Assembly: GCF_000287675.1 (NCBI RefSeq)
Contig: NZ_ALJL01000017.1
Coordinates: 1-64,000, forward strand
Origin: Lachnoanaerobaculum sp. ICM7
GTDB taxonomy: Bacteria > Bacillota > Clostridia > Lachnospirales > Lachnospiraceae
DNA: 64,000 nt
Direction of reading: 5' to 3'
Shown here: in pieces, positions 8,260-17,475 of the stretch
How the letters are laid out: each line of letters begins with the position of its first letter
How positions within the stretch are numbered: position 1 is the stretch's first letter
The notes under the pieces: model-generated
The model's database searches: none
What the model was told of the DNA's origin: nothing
What the model saw: only the letters and a program-made list of their open reading frames with translations
Position numbers and translations under genes: made by a program

Positions 8260-8273
8260 GTAACCAAAGTTAC
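8260..8273 (+). promoter_or_regulatory. Crp/Fnr-type operator, site 2 (hcp)
   Basis: GTAAC-CAAA-GTTAC is a perfect palindrome of the Crp/Fnr/HcpR class. Its centre (8266.5) lies 29.5 bases before the -10 box at 8296, the same geometry as site 1 upstream of the SBP operon, so RNA polymerase should be activated in class II manner. Confidence 0.82.
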
Positions 8274-8295
8274 AGTTTTTAGATTTTCTTTCTGT

Positions 8296-8301
8296 TATTA
8301 T
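8296..8301 (+). promoter_or_regulatory. -10 box of the hcp promoter
   Basis: TATTAT with no recognisable -35 hexamer at the right spacing. The predicted start near 8308 leaves a leader of about 90 nt before hcp. Confidence 0.6.
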
Positions 8302-8396
8302 ACACTCATGCACAAGATGCAAAAGAAAAATAAACTTAAATCTGTAGGACAGATTGCTCATAGACTGTAGAACAGTCATAGTAAGAGGAGGTAGAA

Positions 8397-10247
8397 ATGG
8401 AAAACAAAATGTTTTGTTATCAGTGTCAGGAGACAGCAGGTAACACAGGTTGTACACAGGTAGGTGTATGTGGTAAGAAGCCGGAAGTTGCAAATATGCA
8501 GGATTTACTTATATATGTAAGTAAGGGTATATCAGCAGTTACAACAAGACTTCGTGCAGAAGGAAAAGAAATAAGCAAGGAAATAAATCACCTTGTTACC
8601 TTAAACCTTTTCATCACAATTACAAATGCCAACTTTGACAATGATGCTATTATTGCAAGAATCAAGAAGACTCTTGATGCTAAGAAGGAACTTTTAAATG
8701 AACTCTCAAATAAGGATAATCTTCCTGAGGCGGCTCTTTGGGAGTCATATGATGAGAGTGAGTATCTTACAAAGGCTGCTACAGTAGGTGTGCTTGCAAC
8801 AGAAAACGAGGACATCAGAAGCCTTAGAGAGCTTATTATATACGGTCTTAAGGGACTTTCAGCATATTCAAAGCATGCAAATGCACTTTTACAGGATGAC
8901 GGTGAGGTAGATGCATTCTTACAGAGAGCATTGGCTGCAACACTTGATGACAGCTTGAGTGCGGATGATTTAGTAGCACTTACACTTGAGACAGGTAAGT
9001 ACGGTGTAAACGGAATGGCTTTACTTGATAAGGCAAACACAACAGCTTACGGCAACCCTGAGATTACAACAGTTGATATCGGTGTAGGAACAAACCCGGG
9101 TATCCTTGTTTCAGGACATGATTTAAGAGATCTTGAGATGCTCTTAAAGCAGACACAGGGAACAGGAGTAGATGTTTATACTCACTCAGAGATGCTTGCA
9201 GGTCAGTATTATCCTGAGCTTAAGAAGTATTCAAATCTTAAGGGTAACTACGGTAATGCATGGTGGAAGCAGAAAGAAGAGTTCGAGAGCTTTAACGGAC
9301 CGATCCTTATGACTACAAACTGTATCGTACCACCTAAGGCAAGTTATATTGACAGACTTTATACAACTGGTTCAGCAGGTTATCCGGGATGTAAGCACAT
9401 CGCAGGTGATATCGGTGAGGAGAAGGATTTCTCAGAGATCATAGAGCAGGCTAAGAAGTGTGCACCTCCAACAGAGATCGAGAGCGGAAATATCGTAGGC
9501 GGTTTTGCGCATGCACAGGTTCTTGCACTTGCAGATAAGGTAGTAGATGCTGTTAAATCAGGTGCTATTTCAAAGTTCGTTGTAATGGCAGGTTGTGACG
9601 GTCGTTCAAAGGCAAGAAACTACTACACAGATTTTGCAAAGGCTCTTCCAAAGGATGCCGTTATTCTTACAGCAGGATGTGCTAAGTACAAGTACAATAA
9701 GCTTGACCTTGGAGATATCGGTGGTATTCCAAGAGTTCTTGATGCAGGTCAGTGTAATGACTCTTACTCATTGGCAGTTATCGCACTTAAGCTTAAGGAA
9801 GTATTCGGACTTGATGATATCAATGATCTTCCGCTTGAGTTCAATATTGCATGGTATGAGCAGAAGGCTGTTATCGTTTTACTTGCACTTTTATACTTAG
9901 GTGTAAAGAATATTCACCTCGGACCTACACTTCCGGGATTCCTTTCACCAAATGTAGCTAAGGTATTGGTTGAGAACTTCGGTATTGCAGGTATCGGAAC
10001 AGTTGAGGATGATATCGAGCTTTTCTTCGGAAAGGTTGAGAAGGAAGTTGCTGACGGAAAGTACAGCCCTGATATGCTTATCGGTGAGGTACTCTCAGAG
10101 AACCCAGCTGCAGCAAGCGTTCTTATGGATATCGGTATGCACTGCCTCGGATGTCCTTCATCACAGATGGAGTCACTTGCAGAGGCTGCTATGGTACACG
10201 GTATCGATGTAAATGAACTTATCAGCAGATTAAATCAGTTAGGATAA
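8397..10247 (+). CDS. hcp: Hybrid cluster protein (hydroxylamine/NO reductase) with C-terminal redox domain
   Basis: This 616-residue Hcp family enzyme reduces NO or hydroxylamine and protects anaerobes from nitrosative stress. The N-terminal cluster motif is C7-x2-C10-x8-C19-x5-C25. Expected ligands of the hybrid Fe-S-O cluster are visible in GHDLRD (His), THSEML (Glu), TNCIVPP, MAGCDGR, TAGCAKY and AGQCND (four Cys) and in YEQKA (Glu). The core should end near residue 545. The remaining 70 residues form a DUF1858-like domain with C583-L-G-C586, like the separate Hcp-associated redox disulfide proteins of other bacteria, so this gene is a fusion. AGGAGG precedes the ATG. It has its own Fnr-like operator and promoter and is followed by a strong terminator. 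Confidence 0.95.
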   Translation: MENKMFCYQCQETAGNTGCTQVGVCGKKPEVANMQDLLIYVSKGISAVTTRLRAEGKEISKEINHLVTLNLFITITNANFDNDAIIARIKKTLDAKKELLNELSNKDNLPEAALWESYDESEYLTKAATVGVLATENEDIRSLRELIIYGLKGLSAYSKHANALLQDDGEVDAFLQRALAATLDDSLSADDLVALTLETGKYGVNGMALLDKANTTAYGNPEITTVDIGVGTNPGILVSGHDLRDLEMLLKQTQGTGVDVYTHSEMLAGQYYPELKKYSNLKGNYGNAWWKQKEEFESFNGPILMTTNCIVPPKASYIDRLYTTGSAGYPGCKHIAGDIGEEKDFSEIIEQAKKCAPPTEIESGNIVGGFAHAQVLALADKVVDAVKSGAISKFVVMAGCDGRSKARNYYTDFAKALPKDAVILTAGCAKYKYNKLDLGDIGGIPRVLDAGQCNDSYSLAVIALKLKEVFGLDDINDLPLEFNIAWYEQKAVIVLLALLYLGVKNIHLGPTLPGFLSPNVAKVLVENFGIAGIGTVEDDIELFFGKVEKEVADGKYSPDMLIGEVLSENPAAASVLMDIGMHCLGCPSSQMESLAEAAMVHGIDVNELISRLNQLG

Positions 10248-10264
10248 TTTATATAGATAAAAAG

Positions 10265-10295
10265 ATAGCCCGGATTTAAAAGTCCGGGCTATTTT
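10265..10295. terminator. Bidirectional terminator between hcp and an AraC gene
   Basis: ATAGCCCGGA pairs with TCCGGGCTAT (10 bp) and has T residues on one side and A residues on the other. It serves both convergent genes. Confidence 0.9.
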
Positions 10296-11191
10296 CATAT
10301 TGTTTTTTTATCCATATTTTTTATAAATCTGTTAAACTCAATATCCGACATTTTATCATTTTCATACTTTAATTTTCTGTATGCTGAAGGTGTCAGACCG
10401 TATTTATGTTTGAAGGCCTTTGAAAAAACAGATAGGGAGTCATAGCCGCAAGAATATGCGACATTTTCTACAGACAGAGCGGAGTCATCAAGCATATGGC
10501 AGGCTCTGTTAAGTCTGCAATATGTCAGGTATTCAGATGGTGAATGTCCCATTGTATTTTTAAAAAGTGTAAAAAGATAATTTCTGCTTATACCTAAATG
10601 AGAGGAAACATCACTAACACCTATTTGATTGTAGAAATTATTCTGAATAAATTCTATGGCTCTTACAAGATAATTATTATTCCTAAGCTCTGTCGATTGA
10701 CTTAAAGATTCAGAATACATTGTATCGGGACATATAGTGCTTAAAAAATCATATAAAAGTGACTGTCTTTTTAATTCCTCTTTAAATCCGCTTGAATCTG
10801 TATCAAGTATCGCCTCGGTAATAGCTATTATTTTTTCTCTATCACCGGTTAAAACCGGGTTATCAGAACTTATACCGATACGGTTCATTATTTCTACGGC
10901 TTTATCGCCTTTAAATGCAATCCAAAGATAATGCCAAGGATCTTCAAAATCAGCCTGATAAAAAGTCATTGCGCTGGGCTCTATTAAAAAAGCTTGATTC
11001 TCACACAAATCATATTCTACATTTGAGCAAAAAAACTTTCCTTTACCGCTTAATATAAAATGAATTATATAGCAGGGTCTTATAGCCGGTCCGAATCTAT
11101 GCCCGGGACTACATTCCTCATGGCCCGCAAAATTTATAAAGCAATCAGAGAATGTCTGATCGTTAAACAGTTTAAAATTTATACCTTCCAT
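10295..11191 (-). CDS. AraC-family regulator, probably of the alpha-galactoside operon
   Basis: This 298-residue regulator has an N-terminal AraC-type cupin (about 1-130, with HFILSGKGKF) and a C-terminal pair of helix-turn-helix motifs (about 185-285, ending in SVFSKAFKHKYGLTPSAYRK). It faces a sugar ABC transporter and an alpha-galactosidase, the usual position of MsmR/RafR-type activators of melibiose or raffinose use. I chose the ATG at 11191 because GGAG lies 5 bases upstream; a further in-frame start at 11257 adds 22 residues that lie outside the cupin. Confidence 0.85.
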   Translation of the reverse strand: MEGINFKLFNDQTFSDCFINFAGHEECSPGHRFGPAIRPCYIIHFILSGKGKFFCSNVEYDLCENQAFLIEPSAMTFYQADFEDPWHYLWIAFKGDKAVEIMNRIGISSDNPVLTGDREKIIAITEAILDTDSSGFKEELKRQSLLYDFLSTICPDTMYSESLSQSTELRNNNYLVRAIEFIQNNFYNQIGVSDVSSHLGISRNYLFTLFKNTMGHSPSEYLTYCRLNRACHMLDDSALSVENVAYSCGYDSLSVFSKAFKHKYGLTPSAYRKLKYENDKMSDIEFNRFIKNMDKKTI

Positions 11192-11496
11192 AATTCTCCA
11201 TTTTAATATAAATACATATTTAAAATACATTAATGAGATATATTTTATTTTGTTCAAGTTTTAATTGCAATAATAAATCTGTGTAAGTGCATTCAACTTT
11301 ATAGTTAGTTTACAAAATAACAATCATTGAATATGGTATAAAAGTTAAAACCACGTATAAATGTAGTTTAAACGGATAATAATAAACAAAGAACTTGAAA
11401 TCAATTACAAATCGACAAATTTATATAACATTTTGAAATGCATGACAAAAATAATTATATTATTATAAGACCATGAAATTTAAGGGAGGACTTAAA
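11192..11496. other. Divergent intergenic region of the sugar operon
   Basis: This 305-base AT-rich control region lies between the AraC gene and the sugar-binding-protein gene. Apart from the promoter at 11433-11461, it contains the palindrome GTTTAAAC (11366-11373) and two TAGTTTA-like elements (within 11324-11332 and 11364-11370) that might be AraC half-sites. I see no convincing CcpA cre site and no RNA gene. Confidence 0.4.
11433..11461 (+). promoter_or_regulatory. Promoter of the sugar transporter operon
   Basis: TTGAAA (11433-11438), 17-base spacer, TATATT (11456-11461). The start codon follows about 29 bases after the predicted transcription start. Confidence 0.6.
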
Positions 11497-12807
11497 ATGA
11501 TTAAGAAAAAATTACTTGGTTTAGCATTATCATCAATGATGGTATTATCTTTGGCAGCTTGTGGCGGATCATCAGGTGGAGCTGATAAATCATCTGCAGC
11601 GGCAGACAGCTCACAAAATAGCGCTGACGGCGGAAAGATTACAGTTGCTATATGGGATAACGGACAGAAGCCGGGATTACAGGAAATCATAAATGATTTT
11701 ACTGCAGAAACAGGATATCAGGTAGATCTTCAGGTAATCTCATGGGACGCATATTGGACATTACTTGAGGCGGGTGCTTCAGGCGGAGATATGCCGGATG
11801 TATTCTGGATGCACTCAAATGAGTCACAAAAATATATGGAAAATGATATCCTTATGGATCTTACAGACAAAATCAAGGCAAGCGATAAGATTGAGATGGA
11901 TAAATTCCCTGAAGATGTTAAGGAGTTATACGTAAATGACGGTAAGACATATGCTATACCAAAGGATGTGGATACAATAGCACTTTGGTACAATAAGACT
12001 ATGTTTGATGAGGCAGGTCTTGCATATCCTGATGAAAACTGGACATGGGATGATTACTATGATGCGGCTGTAAAGCTCACAAAGCCTGACGGAAGCCAGT
12101 TCGGTACAGCTATGAATCCTTCAAACAACCAGGACGGATGGTACAATATAGTATATTCAATGGGTGGTAAGGTTATTTCAGATGATAAGAAAAAATCGGG
12201 AATGGATGACCCTAATACTATAAAGGCAATGGAGTTTGTTGATAAGCTCAGAAAAGATGCTATGCCTGATGCTACCGTAATGTCTGAGACAGGTACAGAT
12301 GTACTCTTACAGTCAGGTAAAATCGCTATGCTCCCACAGGGCTCATGGATGGTTGCTCCGTTTAAAGAGAATGAGTATCTTGTTGCAAACTGTGATGTAG
12401 CTGTACTTCCAAAGGATGCAACTACAGGTAAGAGAGTAAGTCTTTATAACGGTCTCGGATGGGCTGCAAATGCCGGTACAAAGAATCCTGAGGCTGCATG
12501 GAAGCTTATCGAGTGGTTCTCAACAAAGGATAATCAGGAGAAGCAGGCAAAGCTTGGTGTAACAATGGCGGCATATGAGGGTGTATCTGATTTGTGGAAA
12601 AACAATACAGATAAGTTTAACCTTGAGCCATATTTGACAATGTTAAATGACAGTGACCTTGTAATCAGACCACACTCAAGAGCGACAGTAGTTTGGGAAA
12701 ACAAGAACACAGCAAATCTTGTAGAGGCTTGGAGCAATAAGGTAAGTATAGATGAGGCATGTAAGAAGGCCGCATCTGATATGAATGAACTGTTGTCACA
12801 GGAATAA
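11497..12807 (+). CDS. Sugar ABC transporter solute-binding lipoprotein
   Basis: This 436-residue extracellular lipoprotein binds an oligosaccharide for the two permeases encoded next. The signal peptide runs MIKKKLLGLALSSMMVLS and ends in lipobox LAAC, and a Gly/Ser-rich linker follows. The body (about 40-430) is a type 1 extracellular binding protein (SBP_bac_1), with ITVAIWDNGQKPGLQEI and LYNGLGWAANAGTKNPEAAW typical of family CUT1. The start at 11497 has GGGAGG 7 bases upstream and gives a proper signal peptide. Operon context with an alpha-galactosidase suggests melibiose, raffinose or stachyose as substrate (inference). Confidence 0.9.
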   Translation: MIKKKLLGLALSSMMVLSLAACGGSSGGADKSSAAADSSQNSADGGKITVAIWDNGQKPGLQEIINDFTAETGYQVDLQVISWDAYWTLLEAGASGGDMPDVFWMHSNESQKYMENDILMDLTDKIKASDKIEMDKFPEDVKELYVNDGKTYAIPKDVDTIALWYNKTMFDEAGLAYPDENWTWDDYYDAAVKLTKPDGSQFGTAMNPSNNQDGWYNIVYSMGGKVISDDKKKSGMDDPNTIKAMEFVDKLRKDAMPDATVMSETGTDVLLQSGKIAMLPQGSWMVAPFKENEYLVANCDVAVLPKDATTGKRVSLYNGLGWAANAGTKNPEAAWKLIEWFSTKDNQEKQAKLGVTMAAYEGVSDLWKNNTDKFNLEPYLTMLNDSDLVIRPHSRATVVWENKNTANLVEAWSNKVSIDEACKKAASDMNELLSQE

Positions 12808-12823
12808 TTGATGCATTTACCCG

Positions 12824-12850
12824 GAGCCGCTACATTTGTAGCGGCTCTTT
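12824..12850 (+). terminator. Intra-operon stem-loop after the binding-protein gene
   Basis: GAGCCGCTACA pairs with TGTAGCGGCTC and only three T residues follow. In this position such hairpins usually stabilise the upstream mRNA and partly stop transcription, so the binding protein is made in excess over the permeases. Confidence 0.75.
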
Positions 12851-12866
12851 GTAATAAGGAGAATAT

Positions 12867-13757
12867 ATGAATAAAAGTAGGATGACACCAAGACAAAAGA
12901 GTGAGCTAAGATGGGGATGGGCTTTTATGTTTCCGACAGTCTTAGGACTATTGGTACTCAATATTTACCCTACATTTAGAACGATATATCAAAGCTTTTT
13001 CAAAACAGGAGATTTTGGAAAAGGAAATAAATTTGTAGGATTCGGAAATTATATAAAACTTTTTCAAGGAACTGAGATATGGCAGGCAATTATAAATACC
13101 TTCAAATATGCTATAGTTGAAGTGCCTTTTTCAATAGCGATAGCTTTGGTACTGGCAGTATTCTTAAACGGAAAAATAAAGGGAAGAGGTATTTATCGTA
13201 CCGTTTTCTTCCTTCCGATGGTTGCTGCACCTGCTGCAGTGGCAATGGTATGGAGATGGCTTTACAATTCCGAGTTCGGTCTTATAAATAATATTTTCCA
13301 TTTGAAAGTAAACTGGATATCAGACCCTAATCTGGCTGTATATTCTATTGCTATAATAGGTATATGGTCGATAATCGGTTATAATATGATACTTTTTATT
13401 TCCGGATTGCAGGAAATACCAAGTGACTACTACGAGGCATCAAGCCTTGACGGTGCAAGCGGGATACATCAGTTTTTTAATATTACAATACCTTTACTTT
13501 CACCTACTATATTCTTTGTAAGTATTACCAGAGTAATAGGCGGATTTATGGTGTTTGATCTTATATACATGGTAATGGACAGAGATAACCCTGCACTGCC
13601 AAAGACTCGGTCTTTAGTATTCTTATTCTATCAGTATGCTTTCAGAAATCAGGATAAGGGAATGGGAGCTGCAGTTGTGGTAATTTTATTGTTAATTATC
13701 ATTATTATCACCGCATTACAGATGTTGGCACAGAAAAAATGGGTTCATTATAATTAG
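12867..13757 (+). CDS. Sugar ABC transporter permease, MalF/UgpA type
   Basis: This 296-residue membrane protein has six hydrophobic segments and the ABC-permease EAA loop YEASSLDGASGIHQFFNITIPLL (about 189-211), which docks the ATPase. It is the first of two CUT1 permeases. AAGGAG precedes the ATG. No ATP-binding subunit is encoded in this operon, so a shared MsmK/MalK-like ATPase elsewhere must energise the transporter, as is common in Firmicutes. Confidence 0.92.
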   Translation: MNKSRMTPRQKSELRWGWAFMFPTVLGLLVLNIYPTFRTIYQSFFKTGDFGKGNKFVGFGNYIKLFQGTEIWQAIINTFKYAIVEVPFSIAIALVLAVFLNGKIKGRGIYRTVFFLPMVAAPAAVAMVWRWLYNSEFGLINNIFHLKVNWISDPNLAVYSIAIIGIWSIIGYNMILFISGLQEIPSDYYEASSLDGASGIHQFFNITIPLLSPTIFFVSITRVIGGFMVFDLIYMVMDRDNPALPKTRSLVFLFYQYAFRNQDKGMGAAVVVILLLIIIIITALQMLAQKKWVHYN

Positions 13758-13765
13758 GAGGAGAT

Positions 13766-14578
13766 ATGAAATTAAATAAACTTTTAATTCATGTGATACT
13801 TATCATGGTATCCATAACTATGATTGTACCCTTTGCATGGATGGCACTTACAGCTTTTAAAACGGTAACAGAGTCTACATCTGTGAATCCGTTTACTATA
13901 TTTCCTGCAAAATGGATAACTTCAAATTTCACTGAAGTCATCAACAATATGGACTTTATGAAATTATATCTGAACACATTATTGCTTATAGTCGGAAGAG
14001 TATTTTTTGCGGTGATGACATCCACCATAGCAGGTTATGCATTGGCAAGACTTGATTTTCCGGGAAAAACTGTGTGCTTCGGACTGGTACTTTTCCAAAT
14101 GATGGTTCCAAGTCAGATATTTATTATTCCTCAGTACCTTATGGTAAGTAAGCTTGGAATGCTTGATACAATATTTGCCCTTATATTCCCGGGACTTGTA
14201 TCGGCTTTTGGAACATTCCTTCTGAGACAGACATTTATGTCACTTCCAAGAGATCTGGAAGAGGCTGCAAGAATAGACGGATGCAATATCGGACAGACAT
14301 TTTTGCTTATTATGATGCCGCTTGTGCGTTCGGGAATGATTGCACTGGGTATCTTCACTGCTGTTTTTGCTTACAAGGATCTTATGTGGCCAATGATTGT
14401 AAATAAGAATGTAATGCCGCTTTCCGCTGCACTTGCCAAAATGCAGGGACAGTATACAAACAACTATCCACAGCTGATGGCAGCATCACTACTTGCCTGT
14501 ATACCTATGATTATTCTATATCTGATATTCCAAAAGCAGTTTGTAGAAGGTATAGCGACATCAGGCGGAAAATTATAA
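13766..14578 (+). CDS. Sugar ABC transporter permease, MalG type
   Basis: This 270-residue membrane protein has six hydrophobic segments and EAA motif EEAARIDGCNIGQTFLLIMMP (about 165-185). It pairs with the MalF-type permease 8 bases upstream and has AGGAGGAG before its ATG. It forms the second half of the trans-membrane channel for the sugar captured by the lipoprotein at 11497. Confidence 0.92.
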   Translation: MKLNKLLIHVILIMVSITMIVPFAWMALTAFKTVTESTSVNPFTIFPAKWITSNFTEVINNMDFMKLYLNTLLLIVGRVFFAVMTSTIAGYALARLDFPGKTVCFGLVLFQMMVPSQIFIIPQYLMVSKLGMLDTIFALIFPGLVSAFGTFLLRQTFMSLPRDLEEAARIDGCNIGQTFLLIMMPLVRSGMIALGIFTAVFAYKDLMWPMIVNKNVMPLSAALAKMQGQYTNNYPQLMAASLLACIPMIILYLIFQKQFVEGIATSGGKL

Positions 14579-14594
14579 AACAAATGAGGTTTTT

Positions 14595-16775
14595 ATGTCT
14601 ATTAAATTAAACGGTAATTTAATTACTCTTTCTACAAAGAATACATCATATCAAATGAAATTTGATGATTTAGGTTATCTCTTCCATACATGGTATGGTG
14701 AAAGAATAGAAGACAGTGACGATATGTCCTATAGAATCAGCAGTATAGACAGAGGTTTTAGCGGAAATCCGTATGAGACAATGGATAGAAGCTATTCTTT
14801 GGATGTATATCCACAGGAATATCCTACTTTTGGAAACGGGGATTACAGAGTTGACTGCATTCAGGTAATAAATCCTGACGGTACAAATGTAGTGGAATTA
14901 AAATATGACTCATGTGAAATCAAAAAGGGAAAATATGATTTGCCGGGACTTCCTGCATTTTTTTGGAATGAGGAAGAGGGTGAGAGTCTTAAAGTAAACC
15001 TTATAGATAAGGTAAGCGGAGTAAGAGTAGAGCTTTTATACGGTGTACTGGAAAAATATGATATTATTACAAGAGCTGTCAGAATAGTAAATACATCCGC
15101 AAATGAACTTAAAATAGAAAAGGCACTTTCAGCATGTATAGATATGGTGGACGGTGATTTTGATCTTATACATTTCCATGGAAAGCATGCTATGGAAAGA
15201 GAGTTTGAGAGAAGTCCTCTGTTACACGGAAAGATGGTACTTGAAAGCAAGAGAGGTACCTCAAGCCATCAGCAAAATCCTTTTGCAATCCTTGCAAAAA
15301 AGGATGCTACAGAAACTTTTGGTGAATGTGTGGGTGTTGCATTTGTATATAGCGGTTCATTTATAATCGAAGCTGAAATAGATCAGGTAAATCAGACAAG
15401 GCTTGTCGTAGGTCTTCATCCTGAGCAGTTTGAATATATATTGAATGCAGGTGAAGAACTTGTACTTCCTGAGGTTGCATTTACATATTCAAATGCAGGC
15501 TTTGAGAAAATGACACATTCATTCCATGATGCCGTAAGACAAAATCTTCAGCAGGGAGAATTTGTACATAAGCACAGACCGATACTTATAAATAACTGGG
15601 AAGCTACATATTTTGACTTTAATGCAGACAAGATCTTCGATATCGCATCAAAGGCAAAGAGCCTTGGAATAGAGCTTTTGGTTATGGATGACGGATGGTT
15701 CGGAGAAAGATATGATGATCTTAGAGGGCTCGGTGACTGGTATGTAAACGAGGAGAAACTCGGTTCATCATTAAAGGAATTGGTTGATCGTATCAATGCA
15801 ATAGATATGAAATTCGGTATCTGGTTTGAGCCTGAGATGATAAATGAGGATTCAAGACTTTACAGAGAGCATCCTGATTTTATGATTAGAGTGCCAAACA
15901 GAAAGGGTGTAAAGGCAAGAAGCCAGTATGTACTTGATTTTACCAGGAAAGATGTCAGAGAATATATTAAAGATATGATGGTGAAAATACTTGACAATGC
16001 AAATATCGAGTATATCAAATGGGATATGAACAGAAGCTTGTCTGCGGTATATTCTGCTAATCTTTCCGCAAAGAGTATGGGAGAGTTCCATTACAGATAT
16101 GTTCTCGGCCTTTATGACTTACTTGGTGAACTTACAAAGAAGTATCCGAATATTATGTTTGAGGGCTGTTCAGGCGGCGGCGGAAGATATGATCTCGGTA
16201 TGCTTTACTACTATCCTCAAATCTGGTTAAGTGATGATACCGACGCTGTTGAAAGATTGAAAATACAGTATGGAAGTTCATTTGCATACCCTATCGGAAG
16301 TGCAGGTGCACATGTATCCGCATCACCTAATCATCAAACTACAAGGAAAACACCTTTTGAAACAAGAGCTACCGTAGCCATGGGAGGCACTTTCGGATAT
16401 GAGCTTGATTTAAACAAGGTATCTGAAAAAGAGCAGGAGCAGGTGAAGTCTCAGGTTAAGGATTATCTGAAATATGATGAGCTTATACATGAAGGCGATT
16501 ACTACAGAATTACAAGTCCATACGATAAATCAAGAGTGACTGCTTGGCAGGTTCTTTCAAAGGATAAATCATTCGGTCTTTTAAGTGCGGTGGTACAGGC
16601 TGTAGAGGCGAATGAATCAAATATTTATATTTATCCGAGAGGCCTTGAAGACAATGCTTATTATGAGATAGCAGGTGAAAAGAGGCGAGGAAAAGTTTGG
16701 ATGAAGGGTGGAGTTTTAATTCCAAGAATTAAAGAAGAGTACGAGTCATTCAGATTTGAAATAAAAAGAGTATAG
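14595..16775 (+). CDS. Alpha-galactosidase, GH36
   Basis: This 726-residue cytoplasmic glycosidase removes terminal alpha-1,6-galactose from melibiose, raffinose or stachyose. It has the GH36 layout: an N-terminal beta-sandwich (about 1-325), a TIM barrel (about 330-660) and a C-terminal beta domain. The nucleophile is expected at D477 in IKWDMNRS, and the acid/base at D548 in LSDDTDA. GSAGAHVSASPNHQTTR is another family hallmark. There is no signal peptide, consistent with uptake of intact oligosaccharide by the transporter encoded upstream. GAGG precedes the ATG, and a terminator follows. Confidence 0.95.
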   Translation: MSIKLNGNLITLSTKNTSYQMKFDDLGYLFHTWYGERIEDSDDMSYRISSIDRGFSGNPYETMDRSYSLDVYPQEYPTFGNGDYRVDCIQVINPDGTNVVELKYDSCEIKKGKYDLPGLPAFFWNEEEGESLKVNLIDKVSGVRVELLYGVLEKYDIITRAVRIVNTSANELKIEKALSACIDMVDGDFDLIHFHGKHAMEREFERSPLLHGKMVLESKRGTSSHQQNPFAILAKKDATETFGECVGVAFVYSGSFIIEAEIDQVNQTRLVVGLHPEQFEYILNAGEELVLPEVAFTYSNAGFEKMTHSFHDAVRQNLQQGEFVHKHRPILINNWEATYFDFNADKIFDIASKAKSLGIELLVMDDGWFGERYDDLRGLGDWYVNEEKLGSSLKELVDRINAIDMKFGIWFEPEMINEDSRLYREHPDFMIRVPNRKGVKARSQYVLDFTRKDVREYIKDMMVKILDNANIEYIKWDMNRSLSAVYSANLSAKSMGEFHYRYVLGLYDLLGELTKKYPNIMFEGCSGGGGRYDLGMLYYYPQIWLSDDTDAVERLKIQYGSSFAYPIGSAGAHVSASPNHQTTRKTPFETRATVAMGGTFGYELDLNKVSEKEQEQVKSQVKDYLKYDELIHEGDYYRITSPYDKSRVTAWQVLSKDKSFGLLSAVVQAVEANESNIYIYPRGLEDNAYYEIAGEKRRGKVWMKGGVLIPRIKEEYESFRFEIKRV

Positions 16776-16781
16776 TAATGA

Positions 16782-16816
16782 AAAAAACAGTAAGCAAAAT
16801 CGGCTTACTGTTTTTT
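16782..16816. terminator. Bidirectional terminator after the alpha-galactosidase
   Basis: The stem AAAAAACAGTAAGC / GCTTACTGTTTTTT closes over a 7-nt loop. It serves both the + strand sugar operon and the convergent siderophore operon. Confidence 0.9.
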
Positions 16817-16820
16817 AGTA

Positions 16821-17474
16821 TTAAACTTTAAGTTTTTCACTTAGCCATATGCACAGATTACTATATCTGCTTTCAAGATTTTCGTGATGTCCGTAATTGT
16901 CAAATACAGAGGTAACATCCATAATCTTTTCTTTAATTATACTGTGTAAATCTGCAGCAATCTTTGGAGCATTTTCTAAAATATTATTATGTTTATCTCC
17001 CTCATTTTTTCCGTTCAGCAAATAAACGGAAGCTTTTTTATTTTTAAAATCTGTATCTTTACAGTATTTTATAAAATCCGGATACCAGAATGAACCGCAA
17101 AGTGAAAACACTATAGCCGGAATATCAATAGTTGAAAGAGAATATACTGCTGCCAGCCCGCCAAGAGAATATCCGCCATAGACAATTCTTTCATAATCTA
17201 TATTGTATTCAGACAAAACTTCAGGCAAAAAAGTTTCAAAAATCAGTTTGTGATATTTATCTGCACTTCCGCCGAAATCGGGTATACCGGGTCTTATATT
17301 TTTGGCAGGCTTAGGTGTAAAAGCGTCCAATCTGTTTACGGCTTTCAGTCCGATAATTATTGCCTTATCTTTTAAAGCATTTAAGCGAAATATTTCACCG
17401 TCATTTAAAAGTATAAGCGGATAACTCTTCGTTTTATCATAATTTTTTGGCAAGTTTATTTCAGCCTTAAACAT
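16821..17474 (-). CDS. Alpha/beta-hydrolase esterase, siderophore-hydrolase type
   Basis: This 217-residue alpha/beta hydrolase has nucleophile motif GGYSLGG (S103) and a C-terminal YGHHE segment (H196/H197) fitting the catalytic histidine. It resembles the Fes/IroE/COG2819 esterase group. No signal peptide is present. It is the last gene of a ferric-siderophore transporter operon and begins directly after the binding-protein stop codon. The most likely role is cytoplasmic hydrolysis of an imported ester-type siderophore (enterobactin-like trilactone) to release iron. The substrate is inferred from context, not from the sequence. Confidence 0.72.
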   Translation of the reverse strand: MFKAEINLPKNYDKTKSYPLILLNDGEIFRLNALKDKAIIIGLKAVNRLDAFTPKPAKNIRPGIPDFGGSADKYHKLIFETFLPEVLSEYNIDYERIVYGGYSLGGLAAVYSLSTIDIPAIVFSLCGSFWYPDFIKYCKDTDFKNKKASVYLLNGKNEGDKHNNILENAPKIAADLHSIIKEKIMDVTSVFDNYGHHENLESRYSNLCIWLSEKLKV

Positions 17475-17475
17475 T

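Noticed and set aside
8588-9040. 150-codon minus-strand frame inside hcp
   Set aside because: Serine/alanine-rich shadow of a strongly conserved gene, with no ribosome site or homology I recognise.
1414-11375. Shared 12-mer TAGTTTAAACGG at 1414-1425 and 11364-11375
   Set aside because: Many 12-mers recur by chance in 64 kb of AT-rich DNA, and no functional link between the two loci is evident.
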